Source of the DNA: DASQZK01 sp963764345
Lineage (GTDB): Bacteria; Bacteroidota; Bacteroidia; Bacteroidales; GCA-2748055
Direction of reading: 5' to 3'
Length of the DNA: 64,000 bases
Assembly (NCBI GenBank): GCA_963764345.1
Contig: CAVXSF010000008.1
Span: 186,001 to 250,000 of the forward strand
Shown here: piece by piece, positions 56,070 through 64,000 of the stretch
How positions within the stretch are numbered: position 1 is the stretch's first letter
How the letters are laid out: each line of letters opens with the position of its first letter
Notes under the pieces: model-generated
The model's database searches: none
The model's input: only the letters and a program-made list of their open reading frames with translations
Told to the model about the DNA's origin: nothing
Position numbers and translations under genes: made by a program

Positions 56070-58688
56070 GTGGCTGATATCCCGAAGAAATACGTGGACA
56101 CACCGTTGATGAAACAATTCTATGCCATCAAGGCTAAACATCCTGATGCGGTTCTTCTTTTTCGTGTGGGGGACTTTTATGAGACCTTCGGTGATGATGC
56201 TATCCGTGCTTCTGAAATCCTTGGTATCACTCTCACCCGCAGGGCCAACGGTTCGGCATCCTACGTTGAACTGGCCGGCTTCCCTCATCATGCTCTCGAT
56301 ACGTACCTTCCCAAACTTGTCAGGGCAGGGCAGAGGGTGGCCATCTGTGATCAGCTTGAAGATCCCAAACTGACAAAAACCATTGTTAAAAGAGGCATCA
56401 CCGAACTTGTTACACCAGGGGTGAGCCTGAACGAGAATGTCCTTGAAAACCGGGAAAATAATTTTCTTGGCAGCGTTTTTATGGAGAAAAAAGTTGCCGG
56501 TGTGGCTTTTCTTGATATCTCTACTGGTGAATTTCTGACAGCTGAGGGCAGTTTCGAATATATCGATAAACTCCTCAGCAGTTTTCAGCCGAAAGAAGTA
56601 CTCATAGAAAAACGCCGCCAGACCCAGTTTCGTGAAGTCTTCGGTAACCAGTATTATGTCTCTGCCCTCGATGACTGGGTTTTTACCGTGCAGAATGCCA
56701 GCGAAAGGCTTCTGAAACAATTTGAGACAGCCACCCTGAAAGGATTTGGTGTGGAGAACCTGCAGTATGGGATCATTGCCGCCGGGGCTGTTCTGCAATA
56801 TCTCGAATTTACTGAACATCATCATTCAGGGCATATCTCTAAATTGTCCCGGATTGAAGAAGACCATTATGTATGGCTCGACCGGTTTACCATTCGCAAC
56901 CTTGAAATTTTCAGGTCGATATATGATGAGGGGAAGGCACTGATTGATATTCTTGACCATACAACCACGCCCATGGGCTCCCGTCTGCTGAGGCGCTGGC
57001 TTGCCCTGCCACTGAAGGATATTGATCCCCTCGAGGAGAGGCTGGATATTGTAAGCTACTTTTCGGGTGATGAAGACCAGGCTCTGGAATTGAAAAGCAA
57101 GCTCAAAGTAGTGGGGGATCTGGAACGGGTCATCTCGCGGGTGGCTCTGCGCAGGGTGACTCCCCGTGACCTTGTCCAGCTTAAAACGGCTCTTGCAACC
57201 ATCGGACCACTCCGGGAATTTTGTGCGGCTTCGGGAATAAAGGCGCTTCAAAACCTTGGACAACAACTTAATCCGTGTGACGAGGTACACGACCGGATCG
57301 GGAAGGAAATCGTGAATGATCCCCCCAACATGGTGAGTAAAGGCGGGACCATCTCAAAAGGCGTCTCCGGTGAACTCGATGAGCTCAGGGAAATGATGCA
57401 TTCGGGGAAGAATTACCTGCAGGACCTGCAGCAACGCGAAAGCGAGAGAACGGGAATATCATCCCTAAAAGTGGCCTTCAACAACGTTTTTGGTTATTAT
57501 ATTGAAGTACGGAACACACATAAAGATAAGGTTCCCCCGGAATGGATCCGGAAACAGACCCTGGTAAGTGCCGAACGCTATATTACCAGTGAACTTAAAG
57601 ACTACGAAACAAAAATTCTTGGCGCCGAGGAAAAAAGCCTTGCACTTGAGACACAGATTTTCCTGGATCTTGTGAACTACATTGCCGGTTATGTATCTGC
57701 CATTCAGATTAACGCGGGTGTTCTTGCTACGATGGACTGCCTCCTGTCATTCGGTCTGCAGGCCCTGGAAAATCATTACATCAGGCCGGAGTTGAACGAT
57801 TCCGATACCATTGACATCCGCCAGGGCCGCCACCCGGTGATAGAGAAACAACTGCCCCTGGATGAGAAGTATATTGCTAACGACGTTTATCTTGACCGGG
57901 ATGACCAACAGATCATCATCCTGACCGGTCCGAATATGTCAGGTAAATCGGCTCTCCTTAGACAAACAGCCCTGATAGTGCTCCTGGCTCAGATCGGGAG
58001 TTTTGTGCCGGCTGAAAAAGCCAGCATCGGGATGGTGGATAAGATCTTCACCAGGGTAGGGGCTTCCGATAATATTTCACTCGGGGAATCCACCTTCATG
58101 GTTGAAATGCTCGAAGCTGCGAGTATTTTAAATAATCTCTCCGGGAAAAGCCTTATCATCCTCGATGAGATCGGTCGCGGGACAAGCACATACGACGGCA
58201 TTTCCATCGCCTGGGCTATGGTGGAATATATTCACGAAAATCCCAGGCACAGGGCAAAAACTTTGTTTGCAACTCACTATCATGAGTTGAATGAAATGGA
58301 GACATCATTCCCCAGGGTAAAAAATTATCATATAGCCATAAAAGAGCTGGAAGATAAGGTGATATTTCTTCGTAAACTCATGCGGGGTGGAAGCGAACAC
58401 AGCTTTGGAATCCATGTCGCAAGGATGGCAGGGATGCCTAAATCGGTGGTAAAAAGGGCAAATGAAATCCTTGCGGAACTTGAAAAATCCCACGAGAAAA
58501 AGTCACTTACTAAGCCGGTGTCCGACCTCGCCTCACACAGGGAAGGTTTCCAGATGAGCATCTTTCAGCTCGATGATCCTGTGTTGAAACAAATCCGGGA
58601 TGAAATAAAAAACGTGGATATCAATAATCTTACTCCTGTTCAGGCTCTGAACAAGCTCTACGAAATAAAAAAACTGACCGGATTGTAA
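56070..58688 (+). CDS. mutS: DNA mismatch repair protein MutS
   Basis: 872 residues starting at GTG, supported by AGGAGG 5 nt upstream. The mismatch-recognition Phe-x-Glu is Phe36-Tyr37-Glu38 in GDFYETFGDDA. The Walker A is GPNMSGKS (620-627), then SLGESTFMVEML, the Walker B LIILDEIGRGTSTYDG and the ATHYHEL motif. MutS binds mispairs and small loops and recruits MutL. The C-terminal beta-clamp/tetramer region ends NKLYEIKKLTGL. Length normal. Its last codons form one arm of the terminator hairpin. Confidence 0.98.
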   Translation: MADIPKKYVDTPLMKQFYAIKAKHPDAVLLFRVGDFYETFGDDAIRASEILGITLTRRANGSASYVELAGFPHHALDTYLPKLVRAGQRVAICDQLEDPKLTKTIVKRGITELVTPGVSLNENVLENRENNFLGSVFMEKKVAGVAFLDISTGEFLTAEGSFEYIDKLLSSFQPKEVLIEKRRQTQFREVFGNQYYVSALDDWVFTVQNASERLLKQFETATLKGFGVENLQYGIIAAGAVLQYLEFTEHHHSGHISKLSRIEEDHYVWLDRFTIRNLEIFRSIYDEGKALIDILDHTTTPMGSRLLRRWLALPLKDIDPLEERLDIVSYFSGDEDQALELKSKLKVVGDLERVISRVALRRVTPRDLVQLKTALATIGPLREFCAASGIKALQNLGQQLNPCDEVHDRIGKEIVNDPPNMVSKGGTISKGVSGELDELREMMHSGKNYLQDLQQRESERTGISSLKVAFNNVFGYYIEVRNTHKDKVPPEWIRKQTLVSAERYITSELKDYETKILGAEEKSLALETQIFLDLVNYIAGYVSAIQINAGVLATMDCLLSFGLQALENHYIRPELNDSDTIDIRQGRHPVIEKQLPLDEKYIANDVYLDRDDQQIIILTGPNMSGKSALLRQTALIVLLAQIGSFVPAEKASIGMVDKIFTRVGASDNISLGESTFMVEMLEAASILNNLSGKSLIILDEIGRGTSTYDGISIAWAMVEYIHENPRHRAKTLFATHYHELNEMETSFPRVKNYHIAIKELEDKVIFLRKLMRGGSEHSFGIHVARMAGMPKSVVKRANEILAELEKSHEKKSLTKPVSDLASHREGFQMSIFQLDDPVLKQIRDEIKNVDINNLTPVQALNKLYEIKKLTGL

Positions 58689-58705
58689 TGAGCCCGGTCA
58701 GTTTT
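58670..58705. terminator. Bidirectional terminator between mutS and the DUF6051 gene
   Basis: A 12-bp perfect stem, 58670-58681 with 58694-58705, A/T-rich at its base in both directions, 12-nt loop containing the mutS stop codon. It can end transcripts from both convergent genes. Confidence 0.7.
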
Positions 58706-58706
58706 A

Positions 58707-59882
58707 TCAACTCAGAAAGACTGCGGCTTTCCGGAAAGTTTTATCAAAAGCCTCATCAACACGGTCTCTGATATCCCTTACTCTGAAAGGAAATGGCATT
58801 TCATGTGAATAAGGATAGTTGAAATCGTACACATCCATATTTACAGGAAGTTTGTTGCCTTTACCCATCAGGGTTGATCCTATTGAGGCAGGAGGAATAA
58901 CCCTGTCCTTCAGGAGGGAGATAGCGTAGATCTGGCGGGAATGCTTTCCAAAGACCTGTTCACGGATCTTTCTGAATCGGTCTGGTGCGATCATCGAACG
59001 AAAAGCCATACCAATCTGACTGTTATTAAAGAACTCTGAAAACACACCAGCTTTGTTTATATTTTCTTCAAGTTCATTTTTATAGTAATGCTGAATTCTC
59101 TCGTTGGCTGTCGGATCAATGATGACCCGGGATATTCCGTTCATCTGGCAGAACAGCGATCCCGCACAAAACAATAAAAGTCTTGAACGGTTTAACAGCC
59201 CGTCCGGGTTGGAGATGAACAATACCTGTGCTAAAAGTCCGCCGATTGAATAAGCAAAAAAGTCAGAGCCGGTGCCTTTTTCAAAAAGAGGATGTCCCCC
59301 TGAGAAAATCGTTCCCAAAAGGCTCCGGAGATCGATGGCAGTTTGCAGGCCTGCGAGAAACAGACGTTCCGGTGTTTCCGTGAGCCTTTCACTCAGAGCC
59401 AGGTTTATGTATGTCGACAGATGAGGATCGGCTGTGTACTTCTGACGGCGGAAAACAACTTTATCGTTCATGAAACGCGGATCAAGCCAGTTGGGCAGGC
59501 TTCGGTTTATATGAAAGGACGTGGGAAAAATGAGGACCGGCTTTCCCGTTTGTTCGGCAAGGTAATGTGCCCATGCCAGGTACTTGTCCCATTTCCGTTC
59601 ATTGAGACCGTGGAGCATGATAATTACCCGGTTACCACTCCTGTTTTCCGGCATGAAAACCGGGTATACAAAATGCTTGTTCTGTTGAATGAGCCCGTCG
59701 GATTCCGCACCAGGTATGACTTCACGCATGCGGGAAAGGAAAAGCGACTCCTGATTGCCGGGTTGTACAACCGACTCAAAAGGCAGGAAATGCACATTTA
59801 CGGATGTTCCCTCAATGATATTTGTGGCAAGTGAAGGATCAAAATACTTGAGAAGGATCTCCTGTCTTTCGGTGAAGTTCAT
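58707..59882 (-). CDS. DUF6051 family alpha/beta-hydrolase-like protein
   Basis: 391 residues, no signal peptide. I recognise the general DUF6051 layout; an alpha/beta-hydrolase arrangement can be read: the oxyanion-side LHGLNER (90-96), nucleophile elbow AYSIGG with Ser212 (Ala replaces the first Gly of GxSxG), Asp326 in LLKDRVIPP, and His360 in YPYSHEMPF. A triad Ser-Asp-His is thus plausible. Substrate is unknown. It converges on mutS and is separated from it by a shared terminator. Confidence 0.72.
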   Translation of the reverse strand: MNFTERQEILLKYFDPSLATNIIEGTSVNVHFLPFESVVQPGNQESLFLSRMREVIPGAESDGLIQQNKHFVYPVFMPENRSGNRVIIMLHGLNERKWDKYLAWAHYLAEQTGKPVLIFPTSFHINRSLPNWLDPRFMNDKVVFRRQKYTADPHLSTYINLALSERLTETPERLFLAGLQTAIDLRSLLGTIFSGGHPLFEKGTGSDFFAYSIGGLLAQVLFISNPDGLLNRSRLLLFCAGSLFCQMNGISRVIIDPTANERIQHYYKNELEENINKAGVFSEFFNNSQIGMAFRSMIAPDRFRKIREQVFGKHSRQIYAISLLKDRVIPPASIGSTLMGKGNKLPVNMDVYDFNYPYSHEMPFPFRVRDIRDRVDEAFDKTFRKAAVFLS

Positions 59883-59955
59883 TTATGGGGCTGTTTGATA
59901 CAAAGTTATGTGACAGGTATGACATTAAAAAAGAAATGGGATTTGCCGGCATGTT

Positions 59956-60015
59956 CAGGGGCGAAATTCAAAATCCAGGGGCGGAATTCAGCAATGCGGG
60001 GTAAATTCAGGATTC
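59956..60015 (+). repeat. Three 20-bp direct repeats upstream of the LytTR gene
   Basis: Units start at 59956, 59976 and 59996 with exact 20-bp period: CAGGGGCGAAATTCAAAATC, CAGGGGCGGAATTCAGCAAT and a diverged GCGGGGTAAATTCAGGATTC. The core GGGGCGRAATTCA is shared. They lie 40-100 bp upstream of the predicted -7 box. Confidence 0.75.
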
Positions 60016-60054
60016 TATTAAAATTGCCGGGGTGAAAGATTCAGATAAAAAGAA

Positions 60055-60062
60055 TACATTTG
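60055..60062 (+). promoter_or_regulatory. Putative -7 element of the LytTR gene
   Basis: TACATTTG matches TAnnTTTG, 17 bp before the ATG at 60080. No -33 at correct spacing, consistent with activator dependence. Confidence 0.45.
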
Positions 60063-60079
60063 TTTGAAAATTTGGTCAA

Positions 60080-60938
60080 ATGACATTCTTTGAGAGCAAA
60101 ATACCGGGCTTCCTGACCGACAAGAAAAATACGATCAGGCAGATTCTCTTTACGGCGGTGTTTGCCCTGATATTCATCAACCTGTATTCACCATTCGGAG
60201 TGAATACGTGGTACGATGTAACCAATCCACAGCTTTTCTTTTATTCCAGCCTGGTTATTCTGACCGGATTGCTGGTCATTGCCCTGAGCCGGATCCTCAT
60301 GTTGTGGGTGGCCAGAAAAAAACCCCTGAATACCGGAGCCTATATCGGATGGATTGCCATGGAGATCGTCACCCTGGCTATCGTATATGTTATCCTCAGA
60401 ATGATTTTTGTGTCAAGGATCACTGATATTCTCATGGCGTTCCGGGAATCGCTGAAACTGACGTCACTGGTACTGTTATTTCCCTATACCTTGACTTTCC
60501 TTTACTTTTCCTGGCAGGAAAAAAACCGGAAACTTGCCGAGCTTTCCGAAACCGGGCCAACAATAAATATTTCCAAGCCGGTCATGATGTCTTTCAGGGA
60601 TGAGAAAGGGGATCTCCGCTTTTCGGTTAAAAATGAAGACCTGCTTTTCCTTGAAGCAGCCGATAATTATGTGGTCGTTCATTATCTGGACGGCAATAAA
60701 AGATCGAAATACCTGATCCGGAATTCTTTAAAAAATCTCGAAAATACAATTACGTGACATGACCGTTCTGAGATGTCACCGGTCTTATATTGTAAATTTT
60801 GAGAGAGTCAGAATCTTAAGAAAAGAAAAGGATGGTCTGGTCCTTGAACTTGACACTTCAGACCGGCAGACTTTACCGATTTCCCGTTCTTATGTGGAGG
60901 AAGTGATGCGATTGTTCTCAGCATTCACACAAGGTTGA
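60080..60938 (+). CDS. Membrane-bound LytTR family DNA-binding regulator, interrupted by a single-base frameshift
   Basis: The first frame (60080-60757) encodes four membrane helices (about 20-155) and half a LytTR domain (FSVKNEDLLFLEAADNYVVV) and then stops at a TGA. The rest (MTVLRCHRSYIVNFERV to FSAFTQG) continues in the next frame. Removing the T at 60755 gives ENTITDMTVLRCHRSYIVNF, a normal LytTR sequence, and a protein of about 285 residues. LytTR domains bind direct repeats in DNA; here the domain is tethered to the membrane. The three 20-bp repeats upstream suggest autoregulation. Either sequencing/assembly error or a true frameshift. Confidence 0.85.
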
Positions 60939-60974
60939 CCGTCTTGTTATTTCATGATAAAAAAACTTTTTTCT

Positions 60975-61004
60975 TTTGCGGAATCAAAAATTCATTTAAA
61001 TTTG
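60975..61004 (+). promoter_or_regulatory. Promoter of tRNA-Gly
   Basis: -33-like TTTG at 60975-60978 and -7 TAAATTTG at 60997-61004, 18 bp apart, about 50 bp before the tRNA. Confidence 0.65.
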
Positions 61005-61053
61005 CAATCCCAATCAGGGAGAACGTTCTGAAGATAAGTTCTTATTTGTTCAT

Positions 61054-61126
<73 letters not shown>

Positions 61127-61134
61127 CAAGGAAG

Positions 61135-61185
61135 TTGTTTAATTGTTGAGTCGTTTAGTTGTTTAGTTGTTTAGTTGTTTAGGTG
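61135..61185 (+). repeat. Array of 8-bp repeats (TTGTTTAG type), left arm
   Basis: GTTTAGTT-type units repeated about six times just after tRNA-Gly. Reverse complement of the array at 61659-61711, so the two face each other across about 475 bp. Confidence 0.75.
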
Positions 61186-61658
61186 TTGGTTCAGGGTTCA
61201 TGCTTTGCTACGCAGGACTGGCAGGATTAATTAACCTTGAACTGATAATACATGATTGATCCAATCCCCCTTCCTGCAAGAATATAATTATTTGCAATTT
61301 CGATCATCCGGTTCTTTCAAAAGCTGCACAACAATGATCAATCTTGAATTATCGGTAAGCAGTTCCTTCGATCCGGTACTTCCATGGTCTCAAACTAAAG
61401 GGCAGCCTGCTGTTCAAGATCCGACCAGGAATTTTACTCTGAATATATATTGTTGTTGAAGAAATAGACGAAACTGTTTTTTAGATTGAGTTATTACCGG
61501 AATCAGGAATTTCTTAGAATTTAAGTACAGATGATCTGAAAACAGAAGCCTAAAGACCTTTACGTATATTCGCCTCCTCTCGTAAATATGTAAAAAACAG
61601 ACTTGAAGCCAGGAAAATATAACATTTGACTTTGTTACAACTTAAACCATTTCAAATC
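61186..61658. other. Region between facing repeat arrays, no supported gene
   Basis: About 470 bp between the two 8-bp repeat arrays. A 67-codon ORF at 61256-61459 has no recognisable feature. No transposase or tRNA is present. Confidence 0.5.
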
Positions 61659-61711
61659 AACGACTTAACAACTCAATGACTCAACAACTCAACAACTCAA
61701 CGACTCAACAA
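61659..61711 (-). repeat. Array of 8-bp repeats (CAACTCAA type), right arm
   Basis: About six copies of CAACTCAA/CAACGACT-like units ending 8 bp before tRNA-Leu. On the minus strand it reads TTGTTGAGTCGTTGAG, matching the left array in opposite orientation. Confidence 0.75.
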
Positions 61712-61719
61712 ATAAATCC

Positions 61720-61805
61720 GCCCGGATGGCGGAATAGGTAGACGCGCTGGACTTAAAATCCAGTGGCCAGAAATGGCCGTACCGGTTCGATTCCGGTTCC
61801 GGGTA
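61720..61805 (+). tRNA. tRNA-Leu (UAA)
   Basis: 86 nt with the long variable arm of a class II tRNA (GTGGCCAGAAATGGCC region). Anticodon loop CTTAAAA gives UAA. Acceptor GCCCGGA pairs with TCCGGGT including a G-U first pair; discriminator A; CCA not encoded. Confidence 0.96.
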
Positions 61806-61814
61806 CACTACATG

Positions 61815-61844
61815 ACCATGGCATAAAGCTGCCATGGTTTTTTT
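61815..61844 (+). terminator. Rho-independent terminator after tRNA-Leu
   Basis: 9-bp stem ACCATGGCA/TGCCATGGT with a 6-nt loop followed by seven T. Confidence 0.85.
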
Positions 61845-61846
61845 AT

Positions 61847-62056
61847 TTAAAGGCGTCTGTCCCTTCCGATCAGAAAGTACAGAAACGCTCCGAGGAAGGG
61901 CAGAAAGATGATCATCAGAACCCATACGACCTTATCATTTCCCTCAAAGCGGCTGGTCAGGACATCAATCAGGGCTACCAGCGGAAAAAGAGCGATGAAG
62001 AAGATGATAAACAGAATACCAAGAACTCCGCCTACTCCAAAAAAGCAAGGTATCAT
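61847..62056 (-). CDS. Small membrane protein with PLDc_N-like domain
   Basis: 69 residues from ATG 62056 (MIPCFFGVGG); a longer start at 62128 adds 24 residues without hydrophobic character. Two membrane helices (ILFIIFFIALFPLVALIDVL and VWVLMIIFLPFLGAFLYFLI) end in IGRDRRL, the pattern of the phospholipase D-nuclease N-terminal (PLDc_N) domain, also found as stand-alone small proteins. Possible membrane anchor or envelope-stress protein; role unknown. Confidence 0.78.
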   Translation of the reverse strand: MIPCFFGVGGVLGILFIIFFIALFPLVALIDVLTSRFEGNDKVVWVLMIIFLPFLGAFLYFLIGRDRRL

Positions 62057-62477
62057 TTTAATAAAATTAGGTTTATTTGTATGGCAAGATAAGCCCGGAC
62101 CTGTAATTACAAAATTATTATTTATCATATGACCCTGCGAAAAGAATCCTTCTCATCCGCGCTGGTGAGGATGTCGTTCATTTTCAAGACCGGGGAGCTG
62201 ATAGGTTACGCCGGGAGCTGAACGTGGACATGTGCTGTGCATCCCCCGTATAATGATTGGGCAGGTGCCGTATGCATTCAAAGGGAAGGCGGATATACCT
62301 GCGGATATCACAGGCCTGGATATCAGGTGGAATCGTTTAAGAGGATGCGTTTTTTAATGATGTGCATTTTCCTTCTGGTTCCTAAACCAAAAAAAAGCTG
62401 CTTACGAGGTAAGCAGCCTTTTTCCATTTATAAACCAAAAGCGGCTTGATTATGCTTTCATATATCACTGGTCTGTA
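62057..62477. other. Intergenic region, no supported gene
   Basis: 421 bp. It carries two copies of a (C/G)GGGAGCTGA motif spaced 20 bp apart (62191 and 62211), and the terminator hairpin at 62397-62417. An ORF at 62237-62449 reads through the hairpin and is rejected. Confidence 0.4.
62391..62423. terminator. Bidirectional terminator downstream of asnB
   Basis: 9-bp perfect stem GCTGCTTAC/GTAAGCAGC with a 3-nt loop, A-run on one side and T-run on the other. On the minus strand it follows the asnB stop by about 60 bp and ends in a long T-run. Confidence 0.88.
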
Positions 62478-64000
62478 TTATTCGCCGCTTTTTCCGTAGT
62501 TTGGCAATACCCGGGCGCTTGGATCGTTTACATCGCAGTTTTTCCATTCTTTATTAGGCATCCACATCGATTTGACCACATCGGCACGTCCAGGGAAATA
62601 TTTCTCAAATATATCGCGGTACATCAGTGATTCTTTGGAGATTGGCGGTGCGTGTTTGTACCTGACCTGAGCGATCAGTAAGTCTTCATCGGAATACAAC
62701 TCTTCGGCATAGGCTTTCAGGTAATCAACCATGCTATGACCCACGGCGTCAGAAAATGCGGCTTTTTCCCTGTAAAGGATCTCATGCGGCAGGTAATCAC
62801 CCTCAAAACTTTTCCTGAGCAGATATTTGCCAATGCCGGTGAAGTTCATCTTTTTTTCCGGACGGATACTCATCACATAATCCACAAAATCAAGATCACC
62901 GAAAGGAACCCGTGCTTCCAGCCCGTTGGAGGAAATGCAGCGGTCGGCCCGAAGGACGTCGTACATATAGATCTCCCTGATCCTTTTTTCCGCTTCCTTT
63001 TGAAAATCATCGGGTGAAGGGGCGAAATCGGTGTACTTGTAACCGAAGATCTCATCGGAGATTTCCCCGGTCATAAGGACCTTAATGTCGGTATTTTCCC
63101 GGATATACTTACAAACCAGGTACATACCCACGGAGGCTCTGATGGTGGTGATATCCCAGGTTTCGATGTTATAGATTAGCGTACTCAGGGTATCGAAGAT
63201 ATCCTGTTTTTTGAACAGGACTTCGGTATGGTCTGCACCAAGATAGTCGGCCACCATCCGGGCATACTTTGTATCGATAGGGCCATCTTCAATACCAACG
63301 GCAAAAGTTCTGATTGGCTTGTCCATCATTTGTGCCGCAATGGCACACACCAGGCTTGAATCGAGTCCGCCACTGCACAGGAATCCTACCGGTACGTCGG
63401 CATGAAGCCTTTTTTCGACGCCCCGGGTCAGCAGCCTGTTGATGTTTTTAAAGATGGTTTCCAGGTCATCGTCTTTATACTTGTCTACCCTGGAAACATC
63501 GCGGTAAGGCAGGATCTTCTCCCCGTCGAAATAGTGTCCGGGGGGAAAGGGTTTCACTGTTTTGCATGATCCGATAAGGGCTTTCATCTCGCTGGCAAAC
63601 ATGATCTCGCCATAGTCGCTGTACCCGTAAAACATCGGCCGGATCCCGATCGGATCCCGGGCGGCAAAATATTTATTCTGCCTTGAATCATAAATGACGC
63701 ATACAAATTCTGCATCCAGCTCAATAGCCGTCTGTTTTATACCCTTTTCCAGAAACATCGGGATGATTACCTCACAATCGCTTTCCGAACTGAACGTGAA
63801 AGTGTCTTCATACTTTTCCCTCAATTGCGGGTAATTATAAATTTCACCATTGCAAACGAGATGAATATGCTCATACTGAAGCGGCTGGTTGCCGTCATCA
63901 CTGATGTCAATGATCTTAAGACGGTGAAAGCCCATCCAGCCGTCTTCTCCAAAATCTGTAGTAACTGAATTATCCGGTCCCCTGTGTTTAACCGATCTGA
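62478..64000 (-). CDS. asnB: Asparagine synthase B (glutamine-hydrolysing), 5' end outside window
   Basis: The frame stays open past MGFHRLKIIDIS to the window edge, where it reads VKHRGPDNS, the HRGPD motif of the glutamine-amidotransferase domain. About 507 residues are visible; only the N-terminal end with the catalytic Cys2 is missing. The ATP-pyrophosphatase signature is LCSGGLDSSLVC, followed by VGIEDGPIDTKYARMVAD, GEISDEIFGYKY and RADRCISSNGLEARVPFGD. The enzyme converts aspartate, glutamine and ATP to asparagine. A strong terminator lies downstream. Confidence 0.96.
   Translation of the reverse strand, partial: RSVKHRGPDNSVTTDFGEDGWMGFHRLKIIDISDDGNQPLQYEHIHLVCNGEIYNYPQLREKYEDTFTFSSESDCEVIIPMFLEKGIKQTAIELDAEFVCVIYDSRQNKYFAARDPIGIRPMFYGYSDYGEIMFASEMKALIGSCKTVKPFPPGHYFDGEKILPYRDVSRVDKYKDDDLETIFKNINRLLTRGVEKRLHADVPVGFLCSGGLDSSLVCAIAAQMMDKPIRTFAVGIEDGPIDTKYARMVADYLGADHTEVLFKKQDIFDTLSTLIYNIETWDITTIRASVGMYLVCKYIRENTDIKVLMTGEISDEIFGYKYTDFAPSPDDFQKEAEKRIREIYMYDVLRADRCISSNGLEARVPFGDLDFVDYVMSIRPEKKMNFTGIGKYLLRKSFEGDYLPHEILYREKAAFSDAVGHSMVDYLKAYAEELYSDEDLLIAQVRYKHAPPISKESLMYRDIFEKYFPGRADVVKSMWMPNKEWKNCDVNDPSARVLPNYGKSGE

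Noticed and set aside
55816..56109. 97-codon ORF ahead of mutS
   Set aside because: Overlaps the mutS start in another frame and has no recognisable sequence.
60745..60765. prfB-like programmed +1 frameshift in the LytTR gene
   Set aside because: UGA-C context is present, but the CUU slippery codon and upstream Shine-Dalgarno are missing; a one-base indel explains it better.
62237..62449. 70-codon ORF near asnB
   Set aside because: Reads through a bidirectional terminator hairpin; no domain.

Overview
The window reads as a chromosome segment from a member of the phylum Bacteroidota, most likely Bacteroidales or a close relative. The signs are: type IX secretion (T9SS) C-terminal sorting domains, a PorP/SprF-family protein, a fused SecDF, DUF4783 and TIGR02757 proteins, a Reg_prop/Y_Y_Y sensor, many lipoproteins, tRNA genes without an encoded CCA, and repeated TAnnTTTG promoter elements. 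No prophage, integrase, transposase or CRISPR array was seen. Most of the segment is core housekeeping DNA with several accessory secreted-protein loci.

Layout. 1-3.5 kb (minus): the 5' part of a NagB-like deaminase, a class I aminotransferase, a DUF1573 lipoprotein and a PanE-like reductase. 3.7-7.2 kb: valS and a creatininase-family protein. 7.2-9.2 kb: a 659-bp non-coding stretch, a MarR regulator and a DUF6064 membrane protein sharing an upstream motif. 9.3-12.5 kb (minus): a T9SS-exported beta-helix protein and a trehalase-like lipoprotein. 12.7-16.7 kb: glutamine synthetase, pdxH, nadC, a DUF4783 protein and rlmH. 16.8-21.6 kb: a 1249-residue orphan histidine kinase overlapping an AI-2E/PerM-family membrane protein. 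21.7-32.7 kb, the main accessory locus: a 1426-residue surface protein with a type B T9SS signal, a PorP/SprF protein, a PD40/PKD protein, an unknown secreted protein, and a beta-propeller sensor fused to a SpoIIE-type phosphatase. 32.9-36.8 kb (minus): a pseudouridine synthase, era, der and a lipoprotein. 37.1-38.5 kb: glmM-like mutase. 38.8-44.7 kb: an RND/HlyD-type adaptor, a MacB-like permease, a TolC-like protein and a transglutaminase-like/TPR protein. 44.7-54.4 kb: a MORN lipoprotein, mdh, an aspartyl protease, secDF, tatA, a Ca/Na exchanger, lolD, a TIGR02757 protein and a tRNA methyltransferase. 54.4-64 kb: a saccharopine dehydrogenase-like protein, mutS, a DUF6051 alpha/beta-hydrolase-like protein, a membrane LytTR regulator, tRNA-Gly, tRNA-Leu, a PLDc_N-like protein and 5'-truncated asnB.

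Main points. Three genes that should be intact (the adaptor, secDF and the LytTR regulator) each carry one extra base that breaks the frame. Removing that base restores a textbook protein each time, so assembly or sequencing indels are the simplest explanation. The strongest candidates for new biology are the surface-adhesin/SpoIIE-sensor locus, three 20-bp direct repeats upstream of the LytTR gene, the motif shared by marR and the DUF6064 gene, and two facing arrays of 8-bp repeats between the tRNA genes. All functional statements come from reading motifs and domain order; no database search was run.
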